Shown: positions 46,400-59,029, numbered from the stretch's first letter. The stretch: DNA of 64,000 bases from Diphasiastrum complanatum (GCA_029204225.1 CM055094.1:8043234-8107233); one strand, 5' to 3'. Notes: a model not told the origin generated them from the letters alone. Translations and numbers: made by a program.

Positions 46400-48138
46400 C
46401 ATCATCTTTTCCTGCAAATGAAATGATTCAATAATGTCCACTGGAGATCCATGAGGAAAGAAACCATTACACAAGAGTGCTTACGAGAAAAATTGATCTA
46501 CAACCAATCTTAAACTTTCTAGAGAACTTGAGCTTAAGAACTTGTGTTTATTAGGTTGTCAACTAGCATGCAGTTCGTGGTAATACATTACGGCATGCAA
46601 CCTGAGAAAGGACAGCACATTCTAGACAGGATTGGGTTTGAATCAAAAGGAGTGATCCAAAGGTTTTTTCTGTCATCTAGATATGTTAATCATGGGTTTT
46701 AAAAACGAGTGATATATCCTAGGCAAAAAAAACCACAGTAAGGCAACTGATTTTCCGAAAGCTAGACTATTACAAAATCATGTTGGCCGCTTGATCATCC
46801 GGATCTCTTTTGCAAGATCTTCCAAGTTTCAAATTATCAAAAGATTCCTCACACAGTTGTGAAGAGTATCAGACTACTGATACATGCGTTCTCCAGCATT
46901 GAAACCTCTATTCAGCCATCTGGCATAACATAGACTCCAGGAGCTGTGTCCTTCCATCCATCAAAGCTTCATTGAGCACATTGGGCAAAAGATACTGTGA
47001 CTTTCAACAAAAAATATAACGAACCAACTACAGCATGGGTCACAACGTGCAATGATTACAACAGCTAGTAATTAGAGAAATACATTAGAAGCTACAGCTC
47101 TGAGCTTACCCTTTCGGATTTATAGCATGCTTTCATGAATTGCAACATCTATGATTTGGAAGCAAAGCATCTCTCACTCGAGAAACATTTTTGGATTCTG
47201 TGCGCTGCACGGTTAACGTGTCCACCCGGACTTTTGAACGTGATAATTGAGCAGGAAATTCTCAAAACATCGCACACTAAGCTTGTATCTATTCCCTGTG
47301 GGAGTTCTAAGTCATCATACTACCGGTGGATCGTAATTGCATAACCAGCACCTATATCCGGTCATTGTTGCCAAGTATTGTACAACCAAGAAAAATATAT
47401 TTGATCATTGTTGCCAAGAGAAAATTTCTGAGCGTTTAGCCATCTTTATGACCACCTCCATCTTCGTTTCATGCATATTACCAGAACACATTCAGCTGTA
47501 TGAATCCACTGCACTTGGTATATCGTTTTTGCACGAAATATTTGAAGATCTTGAAGGCCTATAAAAAATCAAAGCAGTGCAGCCAAAAGCAACCCAATGA
47601 ACCCACTCCACAGAAGGTGCCGCTTTCCATACAATTGGTTCAGGCCGAACGATCCGAACGATCTTCATGCATGGATGAAATATCAACACAGAATGCACAA
47701 CAGCAATCCAAGATGAGATACAGCTTCCGTCATGGAAATGATCATCAGCACCATGGCCTGATATTGTGAGTAGACTGAGCTCAAAAGTTTGAATTTGGTG
47801 GGGACAAATCTGCAGTGAGTGGTTGTAAGGAACCCAGTGATCAAAACCCGGGAAACAGTAAGACTGGAGAGCAAAATGACAAATACACACTCCTCCAGGC
47901 TCCAGGCTCCGCCATGCAGGGCCCAGGACTCAGCTGATGCATCATGCCAGTAACCCAGATCAGCTAGATTAACCCTTCAATTTGTTCTCACTCAAATTCC
48001 AACACACTTTCACTCAGAAAAGTAAAAATTTGAATTATGTTCAACCTACATACAGCATCTGTACTTTCACACACCACAGTTCACGTCACTCTCCCTCTCC
48101 CTCTCCCTCTCCCCAGCTAAAGATCTGTCAGGCTCTCA

Positions 48139-48140
<2 letters not shown>
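46400..48140. other. Upstream region of the DUF3527 gene
   Basis: Probably holds its 5' UTR, a 5' intron and promoter (minus-strand gene). Unit-like CCCTCT repeats at 48089-48116 and the TC run beyond read as GA repeats in the gene's sense, similar to the upstream regions of the other two genes. No separate gene was recognised. Confidence 0.4.

Positions 48141-48141
<1 letters not shown>

Positions 48142-48171
<30 letters not shown>
48142..48171. repeat. (TC)n microsatellite
   Basis: Perfect TC run of about 30 bp following CCCTCT units, 1.8 kb upstream of the DUF3527 coding sequence. Confidence 0.95.
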
Positions 48172-48174
<3 letters not shown>

Positions 48175-48818
48175 GTAAAGATCCATTACTTCCTCTATTT
48201 ATATGGGAGAATTGCAATTGGGTCTTAATGACACGGAACATTTTAAGCCACATCACTTGGATTCATGCCACATGGCATGCTCTGCCACATATCAAGATCC
48301 AACGGTGCAAAGGCTTTCAATCATTTAGTGACATTAATACACAGGCTGGTGTAGATCATTAAAATAGACTATGGGTATGAGATTAAATTTCCAATGTTTT
48401 TTTTTCTGTGTTGTTGTGTGTGAGTAAAATGGTGAGGATGTAGCCAAAACCAGGAGAGGGGTGGGCCCTGGCCCTTGGCCTGGTGGGTTGGCCCACCATC
48501 TCTGCCACACACCCACATATATATCTATAGACCACAATGCACAAAATGCATATGAGCAATGAAGCAATGAATGTGAGATGCTTGTTTGCCTTTCTTTTGA
48601 AAGGCCAATTTTTAGCAAGCTATCATTGAAAGGCATACACAAACCTATCCCTTGGTTTGAAAGGTGAATTTCAAAAGCCAAAATTTCATATAGAAGCTGT
48701 TACCTTTCCTTTTGAAATGCAAGTTCAACTTGAAAAGCCACATTTGATTCATGATCAGAATTTACGATTTTCCATACGGACACTGAGATCATTCTCTATG
48801 GACATTGAGATAGTAATG

Positions 48819-51370
48819 CCCTTTTAGTTGAAAAGCTAGCCATGAAAACACATATGGCATAAGAAAGTTAAAATCAAAAAAACCCTTCAATCTTAAAGGT
48901 GGATAATAGATATGAACTTCAAATTCTCTAACGGTGTAAAGATGAGAGGCCCATGGCCCACATGCTGGATCACCTAATTTCAATGTGCCTGACATGGCAA
49001 CCTAGATAATCTGATGTTCAACGGGATTACATTAGTCACTAGAGATTCTACCGAAAATCTAATGTTAGAGGGCATGATTCTCATTGGAAAGTGCACCTCA
49101 GAGGTTCGTGCCTCTACAGCACTGGGCCCACCCTGTCCAAACTGGTAGAGATGTTCTTTGTTCTTTCCCCCTTATCCCCACGGCTCTCATTACAGAGTGC
49201 ACCACATATGCACCTGCTTCAGGTGCATCTGCTGCACAGGTCCCTCATCATCCAAGGGGAGAGATATATTTTTTTCCCTTAGCCCCATCCATCACCATTG
49301 GATGGAGTGGGGCCAGCACTATAGGTGCCCATGCAATGCCCTCCTAAGTATTATGTATCCCGATCCATCGCCACTGGATGGGTGGGGCCAAGTGTCAGGT
49401 GCACATGCAGTGCACTCCTTGAGTATCCCAAGTGGGCACTTTCCCTCTTTCTCCCCTCCACGTTATAATAGTGGCCACTGACATCCCTCAGTGATGGGTG
49501 GTAGGCACCTTAGACAAGTCGTCATAAAGGCTTGTGAGGGTCTCAACCAGTAAACTCCCAATTTGGAGGCTTGGCTACCATGTAGGCCTTTCCCATAAAC
49601 TAACATGGCGAGGTTGTGCTCACAGTGCATAGACTTGCTAGCATTCTCTATGTAGAGGGTGAAATATTCTTGTGCTTTTAATTGAAAAGCTAGCCATCAA
49701 ACATACGCATCATATGAAAGTTTGTAATAAAAAGACCCTTTAATTTGGGTATCAACTTCAAGGTCCGAGAGTACATCATTGCAAAGGAGAGAGGCATGAC
49801 GCAAAAACGTAATCAACTTATTTCAATGTGTGTGACATGTCGACTTAGATAATCTAATTTTGAACAGAATTACATCAGTCACTAAATATTTTATCAAAAA
49901 ATTAAGGGTGGTGGTCACTTCCCCTCTTATTCCCCTCCACGTTCTAACCGTGCCCATTGACATCCCTCGTCAGTGGGTGGTGGGCACCTCAAACACGTCT
50001 TTATAGAGGCATGTAAGAGTCTCATTCACTAAAACTCCTAGTTTGGAGGCTTGGCCACCACAAAGGCTTTTTCCCATAAACTAACATGGCAAGGCGTTGT
50101 GCCCAATACTTGCACTCGATCGACTTGCCAACATTCCCCATAGAGAGGGTGAAATCTTTTGGCCCTTTTAGTTGAAAAGCTAGCCATAAAACATACACGT
50201 CAAATGAAATTAATTGAAAGAACTCTTAAAGGTGGGTATGAACTTCAAATTCAAAAGCTCCACCAATGCAAAGGAGAGACCCATTGCCCAAATGCTCAAC
50301 CAACATTTTCCCAATGTGCCTAACATGGCAACTTGGAAAATCAAATTATCAACCAAGATTACATGAGTTTACTAAAAAAATCAACAACTCCCCTTCGTTT
50401 TCCCCTCCACGTTCTAACTGTGACCACTGATATCCTTCGGTGATTGGTGGTGGGCATCTCAGACAAGTTGTCGTATATGCTTGTGAGGGTCTCACCCACT
50501 AAAATTCCCAGAACGGATGCCTGGTTGTCTTGTAGGCCTTTCCCATAAACTAGCATGGTGAGGCATTCCACTCAACACTCACAATTTGCCAACGTTCTCT
50601 ATAGAAAGGGTGAGATTTTTTGGCCCTTTTAGTTGAAAAGCTAGCCGTGAAACATGTCATAAGAAATTAATAGTTAAAGAAAACCCTTTCAATCCTAAAG
50701 ATGGCTATGGGTATACTTCAAATTCCAAACCTGCAACAATACAAGGAGAGATCCATGGACCACACGCTAAAGCAACTTATTTCCAAAGTCCCTTATATTG
50801 CAACGAAGAATCAAATTTTTAACGAGGACTACATGACTCACTATACATTCTACCAAAAATCTAAGGGTGGTGTCCACTTTCCCTTCCTTTTCCTCTCCAC
50901 ACTGACATCCTTCAATATGGGCGGTAGGCACCTCAAACAAGTTGTCGTATAGGCCTATGAGGGTCTCACCCACTAAAATCTCCCAGTTTGGAGGCTTGGC
51001 CGCCTTGTAGGCCCATCCCATAAACTAGCATGGTAAGGTGTTGTGCCTACTTGTTAACATTCTTCATAAAGAGGGTGAAATATTCTTGCCCTTTCAATTG
51101 AGAAGCTGGCCATGAAACATACACGCCATATGAACCTTAGTACTAATTAAAAAAAACCAAACCCCTCAATCTTAAAAGTGGGTATGGACTTCAAATTCCA
51201 AGCCTTGCAACAATGTTTTTGAGAGAGCCATGGCCCAAATGTGGGATCAACCTATTTCTAATGACTCATGAGCCTTGACATGGCAATCTACAACATTGAA
51301 ATTTCAACCAAGATTATGTGACTCACTCAAGATTTTGTTAAAAATCTAAGGATGGTGGGATAGGTGTGTG
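48819..51370. repeat. Tandem repeat array, unit about 470 bp, nearly five copies
   Basis: The block TTTTAGTTGAAAAGCTAGCC (with variants) starts units near 48819, 49675, 50165, 50624 and 51091. Every unit then repeats the same order: a line near CTTCAAATTCC, CATGGCCCA-like text, ATGTGACATGGCAAC-like text, AAATCTAAGGGTGGT, CTTTCCC..CCTCCACGTT, GACATCCCTCA, GGGTCTCACCCACTAAAA, GGAGGCTTGGCCACC and TTTCCCATAAACTAGCATGG. The first unit is about 390 bp longer because of an extra segment (about 49090-49480). There is no coding capacity. Confidence 0.88.
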
Positions 51371-54300
51371 TTGAAGCAACAGGTTGTAGCATCTAGGGAG
51401 CCTCCACCACCCTTGGCCTCGCATATGAGATCCTTGCCATTTGGAAATAATCTTTTGCAAACTCAAAGGGAACCTTAATATATCAAGGGCAACATTTGCA
51501 AGCTACAATGCATGTCAAAGAAGTACTTTGACTTGAAAAAAAAAATCACTCAACAAAGTATCAATTGAAACTCAAACTAAAAAACATCACTTCTATTTAA
51601 GTTGTAAATTTAGAAAGTCAAATTTTATTGAAGGTTAGAATTTTAGAAGCCTTCTCTTAATTTAAAATCTTCCTACATTATTACATTAAAAGGCAGCCTA
51701 GAAACATACATATCATATTGGAAGTAGAAAATACAATAAAAAAAGAACCTTAAACGTTAACATGTCAAGATTCCAAGCCTATCCTGTATCCAAGGGTGAT
51801 TTTTGGACATCATGAGAGGCTTGGAATTTGAAGGGCATATTTGATTTTTGAAGTAACACTCAACTTAATGTCCTAGTTCATAATTTGACTTACAAATGAA
51901 GCATGTTAAGATTTACAAGCCAACATGTTTTATGATAGATTTACAAAGATGTTGTAAAAGCTTTGACTTTTAAATAAAATTTGACCTATTTATTGAGCTT
52001 TTATACTTGAAAGCCTAATTTTAAAGAATGAATTTTATGCTCAAACTTGTAGTTTTTTCTACTTTATTTGAAAATGGAAGATGCCCTTGAAGTGCATAGG
52101 CAAGCCTCCCTATGGCAGCTAGAAGAAGTACAAGTTACTATATTTCAAGACCTCCACCACCCTTGCAGACCAACCTTGACTAAGGCCAAGTGCCCTAATG
52201 TGATGGGCCCACCCAGATTTGGAAGTAAGCTCATCCCCCATAGGTGATTAGGAAGGAGCACATAGAATGGTTTTGAAAGGTTGCTAGTTTTTAAAAATTT
52301 TGACTTCAAATGCTACAACTCAAATATCCTTTGATCAAAGTCGTCCAACTACTAAGATCTACCTTCAATCGAGTGAGGTAGCATGTGAACTAGACTAACA
52401 TACCTATTAAACATGAGTCCAATATATTAACAAACATCTCAAAATATCTCAATTAGATAAATATGTATCTACAATAACTATTTTCATTACATAATAATGC
52501 TTCTTGGTTTCCAAGGGAAGGCAAGAATGACAAAAATCGACAATAAAACATTTTGATTCATGCATTAAAATCAAGTTAGAACCATCACAACAAAAGCTAG
52601 AGAAAGTAGATCATAGACATGTAAACACCCAATCTTCCTCCTACAAAAATATCACCACTAAATGAGGTATGTACAACAACCACTAAAAGATTAAATCTAC
52701 TATTGATAGCTATATTAGGCTACATTTGGAAGGGCCTAAAAGTAATTTTATGCCCTAGATATCCACCATCCATCAAATCCGTGGTTTATAATAATTATCT
52801 TGACAATGACTACATATTCTTATGAGATATGTATATAAAACGATATAAAAAGGTCATTTGGACAAACTTGCCCCCCTCCACATGATTTCCACACATGTAA
52901 ACTCCACTTTGACCCTTGGTCAAAGTATTTGAATTTTTCATACATAGTCCTCAAGCTAACAATTGCCAATTTGAACTAACTTTTCACATTCTCCCTCAAA
53001 TTCAATTTGGCCAAAACTAATCATGATCCATGCTTACCATGACCATGATAAGACTTCCTTAAAAAAAATCCATCTCCAAGAGTCATGAATACAAAAATGA
53101 TGTAACTCCTCCTTGGAAACATCCCAAGGCTTTCATGCCTTCTTATCTTTGAAATATCATGAAGAGAAATATAATTCTTCATCCCTAAGCTTTGAATGAG
53201 ACCAATCAAGATCCTATCAAACTCCAATTCACTATGTAGAGTGAAAACAATGTCATCATTGTGAAGCAACCATGATATAACATGATCTCTATAACGATCG
53301 CCAAGTGAAGATCTTCAAGAATCTTGTCACATGCAAACCAAAAGGACACCTATGGAGCATGAACCACCCAACCAATATGGAGAGGCTAATCAATACCCTA
53401 ACCAATCTACCCCCAAGCCACAGTGAGTGAACACAAGAGAGGAGAGGAAACTTGGCTCAATAATCTAAAATTCCAATAGGGAGATGGGTGAGTTTCCATG
53501 GTATGTATTCTCTCCAAGAGGAGAGAATATCTATCACAACTCAGACATGCCAGAGATCTACCAAACCTGCAGTGACCTCCAAGCTCCACCTGCGAAAAAG
53601 AAACAGACATTTGTGTTGTCTGCGTTCAGCCAGCCTGCTGCCACGACCTTTCTCAGTATGTAGCAACATTTCTCAGTCTGCCTGCAGCCTGCCAAGTGGC
53701 CCTATGGCTTGCATTTCTACTGGTATCCTTTTTGAGGATTGTTTCACAGCCCTGCCCACTACCGAGGTGAGACCTGTCTGCGACCTACAGGCTATTTGCA
53801 GCCCTACACTACCTCCTGCCTGCGGCTACTTAGGCCTGCTACATGCTGCGACCCTGCCAGGCTCAGCCAACCCTCGTTGGAGCCCTCTCAGGCCTGTTTG
53901 CAAAATGCCTCTGTTCACTGAGTTGCCGATTCTTCCAACAATCTGCGACAAAGCTTGGCTGATTACCTGGTCTCTGATCTAATCCGCATGTTGGTTTGAA
54001 TGGCAATTTATCAAGAAGCTCTTTTGAAGGACGAAGGCAAGGCTACCTCAAACCAAAAGCGGCATTCATTCTAGTGCCTCTACAATTTTTGGCTCTTCTC
54101 TCACACTTGAGGTAATGTGGTTTATCCAATTATGTGTCCAGTATATAGTTTGTGACTGATGTATGCCAATCGGTGAATGGATTCTTGTTATTATTTTGCA
54201 AATTCCATACTTGCCTATTGAATGATTCATTATCCTCGTCAAGAGATAGAATGGTATTTTTCTCAAACGAAACAAGGTAATGTGTTTTTGCATTAGTAGT

Positions 54301-55320
54301 ACTACGTGAATGTTGTAAAGAACCTTTACTGAACGAAACGCCTTTATGATAAGATAGGGAACCATCTGACATGTGAAGAAGTAGACTAGGATTCAATACA
54401 TTTGCCTTAATGTTTAGTGTGAGGTTTTGGAATCGCCATTAGCTTTCTGATTCTTTGATGGGAGTTCGACTACAAAGTGATCAAAGTTCGTAGGCTATGG
54501 TTGCGTTTCTTAAACCAAGTAAACTATTTGAAGTTTGGTAGCAAATCGTTGGAGTTCGGGTTGGAATGATTGTAATGCTTAGTAACTGTGGTGTGGATTG
54601 CAAAAATTGTAGCCAGGGATCGTATTGAAGTAAATGTGTTTACAAAAAGAATCTTAGGTTGCTTATTTTACGGTTTGCTAGATCAGACTTGTGAATTAAA
54701 CGGCTACACGGAATCGTCAAGGCTTGAAGTGTTTCTTCCGTTTTGTCAATTATGAAGTCAGCTGGACCCGACCTCTGTGAAACACCAGAGCGGACCGTCC
54801 ACCATCCGTGGTTGAAATACACCACCTTGGTTAAAGCGTCACACTAGTCACACCTATCGTTGGTACTGTCTAGCGAAATACCTAGACCCGACGATTGGCG
54901 AAAACACCACCGCTTATCAAACAAAGCGGTGTGTATAACTTGCACCCCACGAGCACATTATAGGCAATAAGTAGGTTTCAAGCCCATGTAAGATTTTTAC
55001 TAATTGTAAGCCGAATTCAATGGGGAAAGAGACATTAGCAAGATCCTGACGCGAATAAGTGATCAGAAGTTTTATGGAACCATAACCCTAGAAAGCTAGT
55101 GAATCATTGCACCAAAAGTGACAGCACCCCTCCTTGCAACCGTATCTCTGAGGGCCTGGAAAACTCTCATCAGTTGGGGAGCACGGGGCAATAGAGAAGG
55201 CCATCAGGGTTGGAAGTGGCAAATCCTCTATTGCTCACGTAGGGCCGAACCGCCATGAGAGGTGGGGCCCGTTGACCCTTTTAGGACGTTTTGGTTGGAC
55301 CAACTCCCTGTCAAAATAGG
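51371..55320. other. Intergenic, decayed repeats, no gene supported
   Basis: 51400-53270 is AT-rich without motifs, except the SINE fragment at 52498-52526. 53330-53500 weakly resembles the LTR at 635-1095 (ACCACCCAACCAAT, CCCCCAAGCCA). 53480-53980 holds a 164-codon plus-strand open frame rich in Pro/Cys/Leu that matches no family I know. 54060-55320 has no recognisable domain. Confidence 0.45.
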
Positions 55321-55324
55321 CCCT

Positions 55325-55957
55325 AACACTATGTGAACTGAATTGGAGCCATTGATACAGAGATGTTGCTCGAATTTGGGTGTAAAGCACGGGTGGTTAG
55401 CTGTCGGTGCGGGATAGTTGCCGATCGTTTAGCTATAAGGGCTATCGACCAAAAAGTGGTGGGGCATGACTGAGGCAATGTGCTGCTTAATGGTGAAAGC
55501 ACGAATGGTTGGATGGATGTTTTTCCGTGGGCTAATTCTGTGATAGATTTGTGTGGGCGCGGCTAGGCAAAGGTCCTACGTCTAGTCTCAAGGGGAATGT
55601 GGCTTGAGAGGGATCCTCTGTGTTTGCTTTGTGACGAAGCTTTCAGTTGGTTAAGTCTGATGTAAGTCAGACCACTTGCCTGGAATGGATGTTACTCATT
55701 TGTAACGAAGTTTTGAGTTGGTTAAGTTTGATGTATGTCGGGCGGCTTGCTTGGAGGGAAGTCACCCACATCGGGACCCCCGATCTGGCATGGCGCTAGG
55801 TTGGATCTCAATGTTGGTTGCCAAACTTCAAGCTGGTTAAGTCTGATCGTTGTTGGTGAGTTGGCTACTTGTATGTCAAGTGGGTCTGGATGGCAAGAGT
55901 TGAAGGCTGGGAAGCTAAGTCGTAGTTCCCGCTCCCTTTGGGATGTCTGCACTACAG
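55325..55957 (+). mobile_element. Relic of the non-autonomous LTR element (opposite orientation)
   Basis: 55325-55590 is the inverted counterpart of internal sequence 4341-4640. 55630-55957 is the inverted counterpart of the first third of the LTR (4904-5230), ending CTGCACTACA at the LTR terminus. In this orientation the order internal, then terminal LTR sequence means an internal-plus-LTR stretch has been deleted between about 55590 and 55630. It proves that the family at 1096-6091 is present in more than one copy. Confidence 0.8.
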
Positions 55958-55962
55958 GAAGT

Positions 55963-56694
55963 CGACCAGTGTCCAGGTCTGATTCGTCAAAAGTGAGTTA
56001 TACTTGCTTTCCATAGCTTCTTGCCACTTCACAGCATCCTTGGAATTAATTGCTTCGGCTAGGCTCTCTGGTTCTTCTGATGAAGTCCAGAATGATTGAG
56101 GTGCATACTTCTCAGGAATTGTCCTAGTCCGTGAAGATCTGCGGACGTTGGGTTGACCAGGATGCGATGATGCTTCTTCTTGAATTTCTTCAGATCTGTT
56201 CGAGCTAGCTAGGTCTGGTTTGATGACAAGTACTATTGGATGCTCGGCTTCTATAATTGTAGCTGCAAGTTCTATAGAAGGAACATCAACGTTGGAAGAG
56301 TCCATTCTACGTAAAATAGGATGAAATGACGCATCGTTTATCGATGGCTGTTTGAAATCATAGTATGTATGTTCTTGAAATATTACATTCCTAGAGACAA
56401 ATACTACATTGGTGGATGGATCATAAACTTTATAAGCTTTATGTTCATCAGGATAGCCAATGAAAATACATGTATTTGTCCTATGATCTAGCTTCATCCT
56501 AAGCTGTTTAGGAAAATGAACAAAACATATACAACCAAAGATTTTAAATGGCTAACACTAGGCTTGTGCCCATGCCAAACTTCATGAGGAGTCTTGTTGT
56601 TGATGGCTTTGGTGCTGGATCTGTTCTGCACGTAACAAGCTGTGGCAGTAGCTTCTTCCCAGAACTTCGCAGGTAGGTGTGCTTGACGTAGCAT
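55963..56694 (-). pseudogene. Copia F integrase C-terminus and RT start
   Basis: Reads LPAKFWEEATATACYVQNRS, HEVWHGHKPSVSHLK, then, after a frame break near 56495, RTNTCIFIGYPDEHKAYKVY, VFVSRNVIFQE, an acidic/Ser linker, and EAINSKDAVKWQEAMESKYN, the start of copia RT (family: EA---W--AM--E--SL--N-TW). Confidence 0.9.
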
Positions 56695-56772
56695 GGATCT
56701 GGCTGAATTGAGAAGAGTTCGATTCTTCCTTTCTACAATCTCGTTCTGTTGAGGTGAACAAGAAGTGGTGAA

Positions 56773-57888
56773 CTATCTTCTAATACTAAGTTCAGCCATG
56801 TAGTCTGACATCTCGTTAGAGATATATTTGCCGCCACCATCAGTTCGGAGTGCTTTCACTTTCTTAGACGTTTGTGTCTCAGCCATGGACTTGAATCTCT
56901 TGAAGCATTCAAAGGCTTCAGATTTGTGCTTAATGAACATGACTGTAGACCATCTAGAATAATCATCTATGAAAGTGATAAAATAGATTGCATCTCCTAA
57001 TGACGGAGTTGGCATTGGACCATAGAGATCACTATGTACAAGATCTAATACATGCTTTATTTTGATGGAATGTGATTTTGGAAACTTGCTTCTAGAGTGC
57101 TTCCCATAGATGCATGATTCACAAAAGAAAGATTTCCTATCTAATGAAGACAGAAAATTCAAACCATCAACTAAATTATTACAATGCATATAAGAAAGTG
57201 ATCTTGTATTTACGTGTCCAAATCGACTATGCCACAGAACAGCACTGTCGTTTACATTTTCATTAGAGATAATAGCTAATGCAATTGAATTAGAGAGTAC
57301 GTAAAGATTTACGACTCTAGTGCATGTAGTTAGAGTAGTATCTTCCTCGAGTATTGTACATTGCTCAGATGAGAAAGTAATAGTGTAGCCCTCATAAGTT
57401 ATCTTAGAGGCTGATAAGAGATTCTTTGATAACTGAGGAACGTGAAGGACGTTAGGAACACAAATGGACAGATTGTTGTTGAAGCTGATCTTCACTGCTC
57501 CTTTGCCTTCCACGCGTATGGTGCTAGAATCTCTGAGGTAGATGAATTGATCTCTGTTGTAAGTTGTGTACTCCGTAAACCATTCCTTGCAAGAGGTCAT
57601 GTGTTGGGTAGCGCCGTTGTGTAGATACCAGCTATCACAGTCTTCGTTGTTGTTGTAAGCTATTAGCAAATGTGTATCTGACTCCTTGAATTCCATCGTG
57701 TTGGAGGAGTCTGGCTGCTGCTGCTGTTGTTGCCTCTTTGCCTCGTTGTAGATGCGGATGCAACATTCCTTGATGTTGTGATTAGCTCTTTTGTAATATC
57801 TGCAGAAAAGCTTCTTGTTCCTTGATGTTGTGATTAGCTCTTTTGTAATATCTGCAGAAAAGCTTCTTGCACGATCCACCATGATCAC
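56773..57888 (-). pseudogene. Copia F zinc-knuckle, protease and integrase core
   Basis: The 371-codon frame has duplicated zinc-knuckle-like text (CRYYKRANHNIKECC), the protease site WYLHNGATQHMT (DSG replaced by HNG), VLWHSRFGHVNTRSLSY and CESCIYGKHSRSKF (HHCC integrase), LVHSDLYGPM, FIDDYSRWSTVMFIKHKSEA, and ALRTDGGGKYISNEM with the catalytic Asp (the usual DSGGEY-type is DGGGKY here). It ends at a stop near 56773, before the Glu helix. Confidence 0.9.
57767..57870. repeat. 52-bp tandem duplication in copia F zinc-knuckle region
   Basis: TTCCTTGATGTTGTGATTAG...CTTCTTG at 57767-57818 is repeated at 57819-57870. It duplicates the knuckle coding segment with a frame change (52 is not a multiple of 3). 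Confidence 0.92.
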
Positions 57889-58119
57889 CTTGAGTCTAAG
57901 GCTTCTGTGGTTGCTACTACACTTGATTTTTGCCCTTGGAATAGTCTTTTCTCTTGGTGTATAGATCCATGGATTTGTCTTTGATGGACAGGCTGCTAGT
58001 CTTTCTCTACATTGCTTCTTGAAGAAGATGACCGATCACCTTTTGAAGAGTGAGGTCGGGTTGTGTGGAGATCATCACCACAAAGTGCTCATAGGACTTT
58101 AGAAGAGAAGAAAGCAAGG

Positions 58120-58401
58120 TCAGGCATCATCATCTTGAATAGAACATCCTACAACTGATAACTGATCTAACAGGGACTTCAAGTTGTTGATGTGAGAAGT
58201 GATGGCACTAGAATCAGACATGCTAAGAGTAAAGAACTTCCTTCTAAGATGTAATCTCGTGGCTACATCGTGAGTCTCATAAAGACTTGATAACAAGTCC
58301 AGTGCTTCCTTAGAGGTTTTGCACATGGTAACGTGAGATATCTGGGAGTCGGCCAAATTGAGTGTGATACAAGCTAGCGCCTCTGATCTTTGATCCTCCA
58401 A
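58120..58401 (-). pseudogene. Copia F gag
   Basis: The minus frame reads ALACITLNLADSQISHV, LSSLYETHDVATRLHLRRKF and ITSHINNLKSLLDQLSVVG, the conserved copia gag (UBN2) segment. The N-terminus is in another frame to the right and the knuckle is to the left. Confidence 0.88.
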
Positions 58402-58781
58402 GCCTTTGCTTGATCACCATCTTCTGGTTGTTAGGTCTGCACATTCTACTACATCCCAAAGATCTCTATCTATCTCATTCTAATTAGTTTTAACTTACAA
58501 ATGTAGAAGTTAGAACCATTGAACTTGTCAATGACTCTAGCTTCACTAAGTGATGAAGATGAGGAGCTACCTATATGAGACATGATAACAATACACAAAT
58601 AAAACAAACTTAATCTCTCGGTTTATTTGAGCTATGTTTTGATACCAATCTGATGGGACAAGGGAGATAGAAGAACATGAACGGAGAAGAGAGTAGAAAT
58701 ATTGCAAAACAGCTCTCCCGTTCTAATCAGTTGCTAAATGCAAAAACAGTCTAATAGACAGCTTATGCCAAATGTAATCAC

Positions 58782-58922
58782 TGTTGGAATATCAATCCAC
58801 ACTCTAGAGAGAACAAAACAGGGCATATAGCTCAGTGGTAGAGCATCCCATCCGGTATGAGGGAGGTCCTAGGTTCGAATCCTAGTTTGTCCATCCACAT
58901 TATGATTTATGGATTTCTAACA
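58782..58922 (+). repeat. TRIM 5' LTR
   Basis: 141 bp, TG...CA. The tRNA-like module occupies 58821-58893, i.e. about half of it. Confidence 0.93.
58821..58893 (+). tRNA. tRNA-like sequence in TRIM 5' LTR (polymerase III module; probably not a functional tRNA)
   Basis: The 73 nt fold as acceptor GGGCATA/TTTGTCC (6 of 7 pairs with one G-T), D-arm GCTC/GAGC around AGTGGTA, and T-arm CTAGG/CCTAG around TTCGAAT. The A-box TAGCTCAGTGG (58828-58838) and B-box GGTTCGAATCC (58872-58882) match consensus. The anticodon arm is imperfect: CCCAT/GAGGG with a mismatch and loop CCGGTAT, which would place GGT (Thr) at 34-36 but with C instead of U at 33 and one extra base before the arm. Isotype is therefore uncertain and function as a tRNA is doubtful, while promoter elements look intact. 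Confidence 0.65.
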
Positions 58923-58935
58923 TGGTATCAGAGCC
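58923..58935 (+). other. TRIM primer binding site
   Basis: TGGTATCAGAGCC, directly abutting the 5' LTR, complementary to the 3' end of initiator Met tRNA. Confidence 0.93.
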
Positions 58936-59029
58936 AAGTTAGACCTAACAGCTAATGGTGTCAAAGCCATGGTTAGGTGGCCCAAGTTGTGGGGCAGGTG
59001 ACAACTAGGACCCCAGCCAAGTGTGGCTT

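Larger units (their letters stand above)
55963..58650 (-). mobile_element. Ty1/copia element F, minus strand, RT missing
   Basis: The order from right to left is primer site (58636-58648, minus TTGGTATCAAAAC), gag, protease, integrase, and the linker to RT. The body stops at about 55960, at the relic of the non-autonomous element, just where RT should begin. The 5' LTR begins at 58651 (TGATGGGACA) and holds the TRIM insertion. Confidence 0.85.

Noticed and set aside
48819-51370. CRISPR-like array
   Set aside because: The repeats are about 470 bp, diverged and without spacers; the genome is a plant's.
53488-53982. A 164-codon plus-strand frame
   Set aside because: No family resemblance, odd Cys/Pro/Leu composition, no splice signals, and flanking sequence weakly resembling an LTR.
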